In this document: one piece after another, positions 45,086 through 56,406 of the stretch | Layout of the letters: every line of letters begins with the position of its first letter | Position numbering within the stretch: position 1 is the first letter of the stretch | NCBI GenBank assembly: GCA_023053685.1 | Contig: JALIGW010000016.1 | Location: 9,917,501-9,981,500, forward strand | Source of the DNA: Diadophis punctatus similis | Lineage: Eukaryota; Chordata; Lepidosauria; Squamata; Dipsadidae | Length of the DNA: 64,000 nt | Reading direction: 5' to 3' | The notes under the pieces: model-generated | Told to the model about the DNA's origin: nothing | Databases searched by the model: none | The model's input: the letters and a program-made list of their open reading frames with translations, nothing else | Position numbers and translations under genes: made by a program

Positions 45086-45225
45086 AATTGAGGTAACATC
45101 ATCTACACTGATGATGTTAACTAGTTAGGGTAATGAAACGCCTGCAAGAAAACAATCAAGCTCAGAGAGCACCAAGGACCCCTCATTTCAACCCTGAGCT
45201 ACAAATATTCTCCTTTATTGGGGCT
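45086..45225 (+). mobile_element. Penelope-like fragment, second family
   Basis: 'cactgatgatgttaactag', 'gggtaatgaaacgcctgc', 'caagctcagagagcaccaag', 'ttcaaccctgagctaca'. The first three blocks match 27990-28078 inverted. Confidence 0.6.
45108..45142 (+). ncRNA. Hammerhead-like ribozyme motif
   Basis: CTGATGA at 45108-45114, stem II TTAAC against GGGTAA with one mismatch, GAAAC at 45135-45139, then GCC where GTC is expected. CTGATGA and GAAAC are both canonical. The U-to-C change at the position before the cleavage site would be expected to weaken or stop cleavage. The better-preserved stem II TTACC/GGTAA at 28036 supports the fold. Confidence 0.55.
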
Positions 45226-46019
45226 TATAATTGCCAGAATTCCCAGGCACCATTTCCTTTCCTAATGATCTCTCCCTAACCATGGATGTTTGTTTGTTTG
45301 TAGGTGTATATCAAAAAAGTCAGGATTCTGACTGATATTCCCTTTGTATGTGTGCACATGACATTGACATTATCATGACTTTTTGATCATCTCCCTGGGT
45401 ACTACTTCACTTCATAACAGACATTAAAATCAACAGATGGCACTTTTTCCATTAGTGAAGAATCAAAATGGTAAAGGTAACAGTACTTAGTAACTTGGGG
45501 ATTAGCAGCTGCATCAGATTTATTTTTGGTTTAGATAAGAGACAAACAGGAGTTTATTGTTTTATTACAATAAATGTGTAATACACACCCAGTGTTTGAT
45601 AAGATGGGCAGCTATACAAATCTTTTAAATTTATTAAAATTAGTAAACAGTTTAAAAACCTGCATCTACAAATAAATAAAACACAGCCTTTAGGTATTTT
45701 TACAAACCCACAAACTAGTACTCCACTTAATAGTTTTGGCTTTTAAATTGGTTAAAGGATGGGAAAAAATGTAGGCATCATTTAGCAATACATCTAGTCA
45801 GATCTTTTGTCAGTATTTCTGCTGAAAGGGTAAAAACTGGCTTTCAGATAATAATCTAATGCTAATTCACTTAAGCTTCCACTTTGAAAATCAGACGTAT
45901 TTCAACTCAGTAGCAGGCAGAAAAAAACAACACCATGTTATGCTTTTAATCTCTTCATTAAAGGCATCTTCGCCCATATTGAATACTGTATATCTATTTA
46001 CTAAGAGTCTTGTGTCCAT
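45226..46019. other. Unannotated AT-rich DNA
   Basis: No gene or recognisable repeat. Confidence 0.45.
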
Positions 46020-46350
46020 CTGATTGTTTGTAACTTTCTGTTGGGTAAAATGGTGTATGGCAGGGCAATTTTTTTTGAATCAAAGTATCTCAAATGGACT
46101 AACTTACAGAATGCATCCAAAATTCAGGAACCATGACTCCCATGGGATTGAAATTTGGCAAATTTGTGTCTACTACAGTGCTGCCATGTTAACATACTGC
46201 CATGGTCATGTGATCATCATTTTCAATTATCCTTGCCAGATTCTTACAAGGAAAGTCACTGGGGAAGCTGGCAGGATATCAGAAGCCATTCCCATCCCCC
46301 TGCTTGTTTGCCTACCTGTGATCATTCTGTTTTTCTGTTTAGGTAAGGGA
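46020..46350. mobile_element. Possible diverged MITE
   Basis: 'catggtcatgtgatcatca' and 'gaaagtcactggggaagct' resemble internal blocks of the 'gacttac' MITE, but the ends do not match clearly. The plus ORF at 46024-46353 has no domain. Confidence 0.3.
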
Positions 46351-46405
46351 TGATAATCAAGCAATGAATCAGCGAACACCTAGAAGCAAATAAAAGTAAT
46401 AACCA

Positions 46406-47652
46406 AAAGCCAACATGGGTTTGTCAAAAACAGATCATGCCAGACTAATCTCATTGCATTCTTTGACAAAGTGACAAAATTAGTGGACCAGAGGAATACT
46501 GTCGATGTAATTTACTTGGACTTCAGTAAGGCATTTGATAAAGTAGACCATAATCTACTACTAGATAAAGTAGAAAAATGTGGGTTAGACAGCACCACCA
46601 CCAGATGGGTTCAAAACTGGCTGACCAACCACACTCAACGTGTAGTGCTCAATGGAACTGCATCTACATGGAGGGAAGTATGCAGTGGAGTACCCAAGGC
46701 TCTGTTTTAGGCCCAGTACTCTTCAACATCTTCATCAATGACTTGGATGAGGGGATAGATGGGGAACTCATCAAATTTGCAAATGACACCAAACTGGCAG
46801 GAATAGCCAACACTCCAGAAGATAGGCTCAAGATACACAACAATCTTGACAGACTTGAACATTGGGCGCTATCTAACAAAATGAAATTCACTGGTGAAAA
46901 AGTAAGGTTCTACATTTAGGCAAGAAAAACAAAATGCACAGGTACAGTATATGTGGTACCTTGCTCAACAGTAGTAACTGTGAGAGGGATCTTGGAGTCC
47001 TAGTGGACAACCATTTAAATATGAGCCAGCAGTGTGCAGCAGCTGCCAAAAAAGCCAACACAGTTCTAGGCTGCATTAACAGAGGGATAGAATCAAGATC
47101 ACGTGAAGTGTTAATACCACTTTATAATACCTTGGTAAGGCCACAATTGGAATACTGCATTCAGTTTTGGTCGCCACGATGTAAAAAGGATGTTGAGACT
47201 CTATAAAGAGTGAAGAGAAGAGCAACGAAGATTATTAGGGGACTGGAGGCTAAAACATACGAAGAACGGTTGCAGGAACTGGGTATGTCTAGTTTAATGG
47301 AAATAAAGACTAGGGGAGACATGATAGCAGTGTTCCAATATCTCAGGGGTTGCCACAAAGAAGAGGGAGTCAAACTATTCTCCAAAGCACCTGAGAGTAG
47401 AACAAGAAGCAATGGGTGGAAACTAATCAAGGAGAGAAGCAACTTAGAACTAAGGAGAAATTTCCTGACAGTTAATTAATCAGTGGAACAACTTGCCTCC
47501 AGAAGTTGTGAATGCTCCAACACTGGAAGTTTTTAAGAAGATGTTGGATAACCATTTGTCTGAAGTGGTATAAGGTTTCCTGCCTAAACAGGGGGTTGGA
47601 CTAGAAGACCTCCAAGGTCCCTTCCAACTCTGTTATTCTATTCTATTCTAAC
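46406..47652 (+). pseudogene. CR1 LINE ORF2, RT to 3' end, inactivated
   Basis: Reverse transcriptase motif A, VIYLDFSKAFDKVDHNLLLD (in frame 46471-46710), is intact. One base is missing near 46694, so motif B continues in frame 46578-46919 as SVLGPVLFNIFINDL. The catalytic motif reads FANDTKL: AND (46779-46787) replaces the ADD required for catalysis. A second one-base loss occurs near 46901, a stop (TAA) at 47204-47206, and a short deletion near 47473. The C-terminal domain ([20 protein letters not shown]) and UTR match 30188-30912. The 3' end 'tctgttattctattctattc' is complete. 5'-truncated before the RT fingers. Confidence 0.92.
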
Positions 47653-49141
47653 ATCTCTGAAACAATGATCCAACAGGTCACGGGTTATCTAGTTTTCAAT
47701 GACAACATACTAATGCAAGAAGATAGTATTTGCATCAAACAGTGAAAGTTTGTCTATTATCCCCTATCAAATATTTATTTATAAAATGTATAGGCTGCCC
47801 ATTTTACCTCAAGGTAACTATAAATACTTATGTTTCATTTGCTTCACTCTGTATTAAATTATATTGATACTCTCTTATTCAAACCACTGTTACAATATAC
47901 ATGGGTAATTTTACTGTATTAGCATATTTTGTATCTCTGCTAAATTGCCTTTGCTCTGACTCTGTGAATGATCATTCCCGTAAGTGGGAGAAAATGGATA
48001 AAAAGTTAGGATCATCTATTTTATAGAGATCAGTTCATAGTTTCCCCACCAATCAGCTTTCTGGTACAGATCTCGCTGAAGACATATTATTATTGTTGCC
48101 CAAACTATAATGTACTTGGCACTTCCTTTCAGTACTGGGATTATAGCATAAGGCTGGAGGTGAAGAATATAAAATCAAATATACAGCTGAAAGTGTGCCA
48201 AAATCTCATTCATTATAATAGTCAACATCAAATGGACAATCATCATGATATATCACACACAGTCTAAGCACATTTGCTTCCATTGATGTAAATGAGAATA
48301 AACACACTAACTATCCACAATTTGACCATACAATCAAGTGATACATTGATGTTCTATTCTCACTTCTTTTGATCACTTCTGTGCATTAACCAAAAAGACA
48401 AGAGCAGCTGTGAGAAAATCACATACTGAGTAAGTGCAGTTGTCAGCAAAGTTCCAGTTCCAGTAGATGCACAATGCCCTTGCCATCTTATGAGAAAAAG
48501 AGGGAAAGAAATGCATTAATTCTAAAACACATGTTTTGTTGAGCTTCACCTACATTGTCACCAAATGGTCATTAAATGGTCTAGTGGCACGAAAGCATAG
48601 CTTCTCACTGGCTGATTAAATATCAAAACTTGGACATCTTTAGACAAGGCCAGGTTGTTCCAGATGGCACTGTGTATGCTAGGGGGCTTCATCCCATTTG
48701 AGGTTTATTTCAAATACACAATCCCAGGGAATTCCTTATAAACAAGCATTTGAGACATCAAAGAAAACACTTAAATCACCTGATAACAGAATTTGTTTTT
48801 ATATTATGTATTTTAAAGGTTGTTACATGAGAATGAATTTGCAAGTAATTTCCAGCAATTAGTGGAATAATCTTCTGACAAAGCATTTGTTCTGTAATCA
48901 AAAATAGATAGCACTTTCTTAATTTTAATTAATTGTGTATAACACTTGGGGGAAGGGCAAGAAAAGAATCCCAGTGGAGTTTATTGAACCTAGAAACAAA
49001 CCACTTGCTTTCTAAATCAATACATCCTAACAGTCCTTTGACAATCCTTACGCAGCAAAGGACTTGGATGAGAGGCAGTCTAACCTCCTAATGCACTGCC
49101 TAATAAAACAGTATTTTAATAGCTAATTCTTTGGGCTATAT
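47653..49141. other. Unannotated AT-rich DNA
   Basis: No gene found. A weak inverted LINE tail may lie near 47770-47820. Confidence 0.45.
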
Positions 49142-49483
49142 CAGGGATGTCAAATTGAAGGCCCGTGGGCCAGATCCGGCCTGTGGGGTGCTTAGATCTG
49201 GCCTGTGGGGCCCCCCTGGAAGTCCACGGTGCCTCTGTCAGCAAAAACAGAGCTCATGATGGCCATCTGCGGCCTCCTGAGTTCCGTTTTCGCTGGCAGA
49301 AGGTTGCAGGCAGCCGTCACAGCCAAAAACGGAGCTCGGGAGCCCGTTTTTGCTGGCAGAGTGCTTGGGCCACCAGAGGAATCCCTGACATGAGTGATGT
49401 CCAGCTGGCCCTCCCACCCTGGCCCTCTGAGGTCAAACACAACCCTGAGGTGGCCCTCAATGAAATCGAGTTAAACACCCTTG
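49142..49483. mobile_element. hAT-type element, 342 bp
   Basis: Ends CAGGGATGTCAAATTGAAGG and GAGTTAAACACCCTTG. Flanks GGCTATAT (49134-49141) and AGCTATAT (49484-49491) match at 7 of 8. The interior is GC-rich with repeated 'tttgctggcaga'/'gtcagcaaaaac' blocks in both orientations. Longer relative of the 'gtcaaactc' family. Confidence 0.85.
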
Positions 49484-49637
49484 AGCTATATGGTACGAAG
49501 CAAATGCCTAACTTGGATAAAGACTAATAGGCTCCTGCCCTACGAGGGACATCTTGTCCCTCGTGGTGAGGTCCCCAGCCACCCTTCTGACTTTCCATAA
49601 GGGCTTGAAGACTAGGCTCTGTCCATGGCCTAACTTG

Positions 49638-49772
49638 CAGGGGTGTCAAACTGGCGGACCCAAGGGCCAGATGCGTCATGTGCAGGCCACGCCCAGCCCA
49701 GCTCCGCAAATGGGAAAAACGTTGTGAAACGTCACGTGCGGCAACGTGACACCACGAGTTTGACACCCATCG
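49638..49772 (+). mobile_element. hAT-type MITE, 'gtcaaactc' family
   Basis: Left end CAGGGGTGTCAAACTGG; right end GAGTTTGACACCCATCG. The internal 'gcaggccacgcccagcc' matches the family. No clear 8-bp duplication, so the right end may be altered. Confidence 0.78.
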
Positions 49773-49979
49773 CCTAGAGCCACAAGGAGAGTACTGGAGG
49801 TGATTAAGGGATTAAGACAACACCCCACCTCTCCTTTATCCTTGTTGCTCCCTTCCCTCCATCTTTTAATTGTAAGTTATTTTGATGGTGACACAGTCAG
49901 CTAGATGTTCAGACTAGATTTGGCATTTTAGTACTATGATGCATCACATAGTCAGCCAGATGTTGAGACTGGATTTGGC

Positions 49980-49980
<1 letters not shown>

Positions 49981-50039
<59 letters not shown>

Positions 50040-50048
50040 TTATTATTC
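49981..50048. repeat. (TTTA)n microsatellite
   Basis: About 16 units, followed by 'cacttgtatgccaccca', an inverted LINE-type tail. Confidence 0.93.
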
Positions 50049-50106
50049 ACACTTGTATGCCACCCACTCCACAAAGACTCTTTTTGTCTACCCATCGAGT
50101 ATTTGG

Positions 50107-50385
50107 GCAGGGTGGTGGCTCAGTGGTAAAGATGCTGGATTGTCGGCTGCAAAGCCGACAGCCCAGGTTTGAGACCCAAGCACCACCAATGAGGTGAGCT
50201 CCCATCCTCACCCCAGCTCTTACCAACCTGGCAGTTCAAAGGTATGCAAATAGGAGTAGATATATAGCACTCCATGACATCATGCTGGCCACATGTCCAT
50301 GGAAACGTCTTTGGACAGTATTGGCACAATGAGCACCACCACCCATTGTTGGCAATGACTAGCAGAGTAAAATCCTTTTAATATC
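50107..50385 (+). mobile_element. Decayed Sauria-type SINE
   Basis: 'ggtggctcagtggtaaagat', 'aggtttgagacccaagcac', 'gtgagctcccatcctcac', 'catgctggccacatgtcc'. Same order as family A, strongly diverged. Confidence 0.7.
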
Positions 50386-50574
50386 TGTAGGCACCCAGAG
50401 TCCCCTCTAGGCAAGATGGACAGCATACAGGTCAAACAAACAAATAAATGGATATTTTCTGTTCCTTTACCATATGTACCCTGAGAATGCCACCCATACT
50501 TATAATATATCATATTAAAGAACCAGATAAAATATTCAAAATTTGATCATTATTCAAAATTTGATTCAAAATTT

Positions 50575-50895
50575 GATAGTTATCAGAAAGGTTGGCAGTT
50601 CGACGGTTCGAATCCCTAGCGCCGCATAATGGAGTGAGCTCCCGTTACTTGCCCCAGTTTCTGCCAACCTAGCAGTTCAAAAGCACGTAAGAATGCAAGT
50701 AGAAAAATAGGGACCACCTTGGTGGGAAGGTAACAGCGTTCCGTATGCCTTCGGCATTTAGTCATGCCAGCCACATGACCACGGAATCGTCATCAGACAG
50801 CGATGGCTCTTCGGCTTAGAAACGGAGATGAGCACCACCCCCTGGAGTTGGGAATGGCTGGCATGTATGTGTGAGGGGAACCTTTACCTTTATTC
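50575..50895 (+). mobile_element. Sauria-type SINE (family A), 5'-truncated
   Basis: Starts 'gaaaggttggcagttcgac', just after the A box. B box GGTTCGAATCC intact; ends 'aacctttacctttattc'. Three near-copies of 'ttcaaaatttgat' precede it (about 50533-50571). Confidence 0.85.
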
Positions 50896-51344
50896 AATAG
50901 TTGTAGTCTTGTGGCTCAGTTTTGTTACCTTGTTTTTGTAACCGACACCGAGAATGAATTTACAAATTGTAATCTATTTTGCTACATACTTTTTTACAAG
51001 AAGGTAACCTTTATCCCAAACAATATACTGTATTAATAGAGTAAGTTAAAAAGAAAAGTAAATACTGTCTCAAGGTGAACTTATGCCATGGCAATATTCA
51101 CTTGCTTGTCTCAGTATTTGGATAACCTCTGCCTGGGTACACCAAGAATAGTGTAATACATTTTATCTACTCTGCATCAATTCAGTGATTTTTCTCATCC
51201 TAATCATTGTGATCAAAATCTATAACCTGAAGCATTTATTCTTATTCGATAATACATCAGAAGTGAAAAATTTAGACCAAATATTTATAATATATCGTGT
51301 AATATTTCTAATATGAGTCTCTTTGCACAGCTTCCATTAATGGA
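50896..51344. other. Unannotated AT-rich DNA
   Basis: No gene or recognisable repeat. Confidence 0.45.
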
Positions 51345-52265
51345 CCAGTTGCACTTTCCTGGATTAGGCAGCCTTTTGTCCTATTCACCATCCAACTTGA
51401 CTCCTGTAACATGCTCTCTATGGAGCTGCCATTGAAGTCCACTCAGAAACTGCAACTGGCCCAGAATGCAGCACCATAAGCAATGATGCATATGAGTAGG
51501 AATATCCATGCACCACCTTTGATCTTTGAGTTGCATTCGTGACCAGTTTGCTTCCAGGTGCTGTCCAAGGTATTGGTTATGATCTATAAAGCTTTACATG
51601 GCATGGAGTTGATTATTGGAAGGAATGCCTCTCTCCACTGGTGTCTGCCTAGATGGCATAAGTTGACAGGATTGGCACACTATGGCTGACTTCAATAAGA
51701 CAGGGTCATGCTTTGGGACCCAGAGTGGTGCGGTGGCCTAGAGGGGGAGCTCTCGCCTCACAATCAGGAGGATGTGAGTTCGATCCTAGGTAGAGGCAGA
51801 TATTTCTCTCTCTGGGCACAATGAGAATATATCTGCTATGAACTCCACATTGGTGACAGGAAGAGCATCCAGCCAGTAAACACTCAGCTCCATTCAGTTG
51901 TCCTGACTCCACCCAGATGCAAAGGATTACGGGGTCATTAAAGACCAAAAAAAGTACTTTGGGACCCAGGAAACTTGCCATCTCTGTCACAGCATCAAAT
52001 TGGAACTTTGGTGAACTCTTTGCCTTGGACTCTGATTTCTGCTCGAATACTATTTGGAACCTTGACACCATGAGGAATGAGTGAAACTTGAGTGGGTTTT
52101 GCCTGATGGCATTTTGAAGGTCGTAAAGACCTAGCTGTTGCCAGAATACCATCTTGATCTTGTTCTTTATTTTCTCCCTGGTTATTCATATTATATTTGT
52201 ATTGTTACATTGTGGGTAGCCACCAACCTAACTGCTTAAATTTGCTGCCTAAATTAAATAAATGA
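51345..52265 (+). mobile_element. L2-type LINE 3' part split by a SINE
   Basis: 51390-51660 matches the L2 ORF2 C-terminal region at DNA level ('aaactgcaactggcccagaa', 'ggtgctgtccaaggtattgg', 'aaagctttacatggcatgg'). It continues after the SINE at 51970 and ends in 'aaattaaataaatgaaatg'. 51990-52075 is shared with 25190-25270. The reading frame is broken. Confidence 0.65.
51724..51956 (+). mobile_element. tRNA-derived SINE, family C, full length
   Basis: A perfect 13-bp target duplication, CTTTGGGACCCAG, lies at 51711-51723 and 51957-51969. A box TGGCCTAGAGG, B box GAGTTCGATCC, body 'cacattggtgacaggaag', tail 'gattacggggtcattaaag' with an A-rich end. This copy defines the exact ends of the family: 233 bp. 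Confidence 0.92.
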
Positions 52266-54900
52266 AATGAAATGTTTATTTGTCTCATTGAATGACAATC
52301 ACTCCAACAATCTCCTAAAACGTAATTCTCAAGATTTTCTAAGATTATTCCTGAATGTCTCCAAATTTAAAAAAATGTCAAAGTAGAATTCAATAAAAAA
52401 TAATAGCAACATTCATAAATGACAATAATAAAAACAATTAGCATGGCTTTTTTGTCATGTGCTGCCTAATGTTTATGATGAATGGGAGTCATTCATCAGA
52501 ACAGAAGTGAACCTTTTACAAGCATATTGATGGAGTTTGTAAGGGCAAATAGCAAATGGCATACCCATTTCAGCTTCTGCTCATGACAAAGCAAGTTGGA
52601 GATTTGACCTGCAGGAGCAAGCAATGACCATCAATAAAGAAAAAAATAGTTACATAAAGAAAGGTTAATATATTCTAAATCCAGAGAAAGGTGAAGGTTC
52701 CTTTTATGAGTCAGCCTGAAATGGAAGCATGGAGTATAAAATCTTTAAACAATTGTAGAATCCAAGCTATTTAATATTCTTATTCTGCAGAAATTATGAC
52801 AATGTATTATTTAGATCTTTTTAGCAGTAGCATGTCTGCTTTAGTCTCATAAATAATTGCGTTGTAATCACTGACACTGAAGTCTTTATTCTGCAATTAT
52901 CAGGATTATCAGTAACTTTCAAAGCTGTTTCCATATACTTAGTGGGATAAAATTATGTTAGTCATCAAAATATTCATGACTTTCTCAGCCCAACTGAAAA
53001 ACCCGACTTCATGGCTTAGCATATCATAAAGAATAAATAAATTGTGGTTAATTTAATAAAATAAGATTAAAAACATGTGAACACATAAATGCAACATGTG
53101 CACCAGGTCACTGGCATTTATTACCTATGTTACTTAGTGGCGTTATATAACAACTCCAACCTCCAACTTCAAACCAACATAATTCATTTATGTTTCGACC
53201 ATACAACATATTATTAGTTTGTTACTGAACGTGCTATAGTTTTTGATAAAAGACATGGTTCTGTCTTTACTCATAATGTTCTATGGGCAAGGAAGTGATG
53301 AAATATGTATTGTAACACAAATTGCCTCCTGTTTGCACTTGCATGTGTCATGACACAAGTACTAAAGAGGAGAGATTGGGTCAGGACAGTACAGTGAATC
53401 ACTGTGTTGAGAAACAGACACTGAGGAGATGAAGTGTAAGTAGGTGTGTCTAGAGTACAATTGGAGTATAAGGTGGAGTCAGCCTGATTGAGCACAACTT
53501 AAAACAGCCTACCTCATTCTTTAAGGATGGCAAAATGTCAATATTTCTTTACTCTTATTGAATCTGCAAATAACCACCCAGAGATCATGTTTAGAATGAT
53601 CCGGCTCTCTTGAGGAGGATCAAGCCAGGGGTTCCAGGCCTGCTGTGAAGAAATAGTAAGACATCTGCTAGATAAAGTCACCTGGTTTCCCTCCAAACTG
53701 GACCCCAGCCGTGAATTGGATCCTGTAGAAGTTACTAAATCCCAGTCTGGTGAATTTGAATCTGCTGGTCATAACAAAACGCACATAGCTCCTGAACTGT
53801 TAGCTCAGACACTCATGTTCCTCCTCGTTAGCGAAGGTTTTCTGTGAGATGATGTGAGCTTGGGTCCTGGCAGAGGGAAATTCATTCTTGTGGAAGGGGA
53901 TGGTCCTACCACCTGCTTAAAGAGGTTGTGACTTACTTACCCCCTTGTCTAGAAGTCTTCACTGAATGCAACAATTTTGTATAAATTTTATCCCATCTCC
54001 AACCTTTTTTTTTCTTTCTTTCTTTTTTTAGGGAAGGTTGTGGAGAAGGTGGCTATCAGCTCTTCCAAGTAAACCAGACAAGAAGCCCAACTAGATAGGC
54101 TAAGTGTACTTTATTGTACGGTTACATTAACGAAATCCTGCAGGCCAGGAAGTAAAAATTGCTTGATCCATTAGAGCAGGTGCTTCCCAAGTTTCTTTTG
54201 CTAACTGTTAAGCCAATGGGAGCTTCTTCATTTCTGATTGCCTGATTATTTCTTAGGCAACATTACTTCCCCTCATTCCCCAAGGTCATCCACACATTCC
54301 ATTAAATCACCCTCCCTTCAGACTCGTGCTCCTCATGTTCCCAGAGGAAATAGTTTATGGTGCTGTGAGAACAAAATGTAGTTGTGTCACCCCCCTCGTC
54401 TCCTGGTAACTCCCTTTGAGCACACGAATTATCCAGTAAATTGTCTGCTTCCAGGCAGCTGCACTTCCCTCAGGAATCTGTTTATCTTTCCTCCTCATAT
54501 TTTATATACCAATGTGTAAGAAACTGATATATTTCCCCCTTACTATGTCTCCTGGTATATTTGAAGTCCTCCCCATCCCATAGAAGACCTCCTCCTGCTC
54601 ATTTAACTAAAGGTTGACTCTGCATGGCTGATAATTTCCTGGGGCTTGTTGGAGTATTGACTGTGAAAAAGGTGTAGCAGTGTGACGTGAGAACAGCTTT
54701 GTGGTCTGCCATGATCTTTTTGACTCTGGGTAGCCTTTTGGCCTTTCAGTATATAAAGTACTCGATCTGCTTCCCTCTGAATCCAGAATCTAACATTGCT
54801 TCCATCTCTCACACACTTCCTCCTCATCTACTAGAATGGGAGTATGGAGTTGCTATCTGTGTATGTAGAATACAGGGGGTGCTCTTTTATAAGCAATAAC
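52266..54900. other. Unannotated; possible old repeats
   Basis: No gene I can support. 53580-54830 is less AT-rich than its surroundings and contains a T-rich stretch at 54005-54030; short ORFs show no recognised domain. It may be an old LTR or LINE remnant, but I see no termini or target duplication. Confidence 0.4.
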
Positions 54901-55500
54901 CAATAGACTAAAAGAGTGATCTCTCATTGATTCTGGCAACTGCAAACAAAATGCTGATTTGCTTAGTCACTAAGAAAAGACTAATGCGTTTTGAGTCTAG
55001 TTTCTGGGAAGGTCTTGAAGAGTTTAAAAATTTTGTAGAAAAAAAATGTGCATCTGTGTTTTTTTTGTTTTTGTTTTTTTACATGGCATTTGCCAGTTCA
55101 AGCTGTTCTTTTAAGAGGCTTTGGGGCGGCTTGCCTCTCGTGTAGGAAAACTGAAAACTGTAACATGGCGTTTTGTTGCCCTTGGTAAGACCTGCAGATG
55201 GAATTCATATATTGCTTGGGAGAAGAGACTTGGGAGGTAGACTTCCAATAAAGAAATGGGCAGCATCGTTGCAAGTGAGTTCAACAAGAGGGATGAGATC
55301 AGCCCACGTTGGCCATGAACAACCAGAGCCACACATGAAGAATTCAATTAGCTATTTTCTGGCTCATACTTTTTGCATAGGAATCTTCCCAGACTGGCAG
55401 TTTCACCTGGATAGACTAGATAACAGAATTGGGGTGTGTGTGTGTATGTCAGACCTCCTCCTATTGTACCTACTAAATAGTCCAGATTAATCACCCATTT
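54901..55500. other. Unannotated
   Basis: Scattered short ORFs on both strands without recognised domains. A short (TG)n lies at about 55432-55444. Confidence 0.4.
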
Positions 55501-55504
55501 GACT

Positions 55505-56406
55505 CAGAATAACAGAGTTGGAAGGGATCTTGGAGGTCTTCTAGTCTAAAACCCCTGCTCAAGCAGGAAACACTATACCATTTCAGACAAATGGTTGTTC
55601 AATATCTTCTTCAAAACCTCCAGTATTGGAACACTGCTATCATATCACTCCAAATCAGAGGTGGGTTCCTGCCTGTTCTTGCCGGTACGGTTAATAGCTG
55701 TTGTTCGGCGCAGAGTCGAAGACGCTGCTGCCGTTCGCGGCGCGGGGGCTTTTCCCGGGCGCTTTCCCCGCCCGCATGGACGCAGCCAATTACGTTCTTT
55801 TGCCCTCTGCGCATGCAGAACGCTTTGCGCATGCGCAGAGGGCAAAACAACGCAATTGGCGGCGTTCATGCGGGCGGCAGCAGCACCCGGGGAAAGCCCC
55901 CGCGCCACGAACGGCAGCAGCGTCTTCAGCTCTGCGCCGAACAACAGCTACCAACCGTACCGGCAGGAACCCATCTCTGCTCCAAATCCTTCTTTTCATT
56001 AAGCTAAACATACCCAATCCCTGTAACTATTCTTCACATGTTTTAGCCTCCAGTCCCCTAATCATCTTTGCTGCTCTTCTCTGCACTCTTTATAAAGTCT
56101 CAACATCTTTTTTTTATATTGTGGCGACCAAACCTGGATGCAATATTCCAAGTGCGGTCTTACCAACGCATTATAAAGTGATATTAATGCAGTTGAGGAC
56201 TGCATTGGCTTTTTTGGCAGCTGCAGCACATTGCTGGCTCATATTTAAGTGATTGTCCACTAGGCCTCCAAGATCCCTCTCACAGTTACTGCTATTAAGC
56301 CAGGTTTCACCTATTCTATATCAGTACATTTGGTTTTTCTTGCCTAAATGTGGAACCTTGCTTTTTTTCACCATTGCGTTTCATTTTGTTAAAGAGGGCC
56401 CAATAT
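55505..56406 (-). mobile_element. CR1 LINE 3' part split by a hAT element
   Basis: Minus orientation. The UTR (55505-55600) reads 'aagatcccttccaactctgt' on the minus strand and the ORF C-terminus follows. It is interrupted at 55656-55979 by a hAT element and resumes at 55988 to about 56406. It shows several stops and small deletions, including about 28 codons missing after 56185 compared with 30188-30912. Confidence 0.85.
55656..55979. mobile_element. CpG-rich foldback hAT element, 324 bp
   Basis: Ends CAGAGGTGGGTTCCTGCC and GGCAGGAACCCATCTCTG. Perfect 8-bp target duplication CTCCAAAT at 55648-55655 and 55980-55987. The two halves are near-complete reverse complements around 'gcatgcagaacgctttgcgc', so the element can fold end to end. 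Very rich in CpG compared with its AT-rich surroundings. ORFs on both strands are composition effects. Confidence 0.93.

Noticed and set aside
54687..54899. Possible exon near 54.7-54.9 kb
   Set aside because: Short ORFs on both strands with no domain and no convincing splice sites.
55591..56252. ORFs of 135-183 codons
   Set aside because: They cover the foldback hAT element and broken CR1; no frame is shared with a known protein beyond CR1 remnants.
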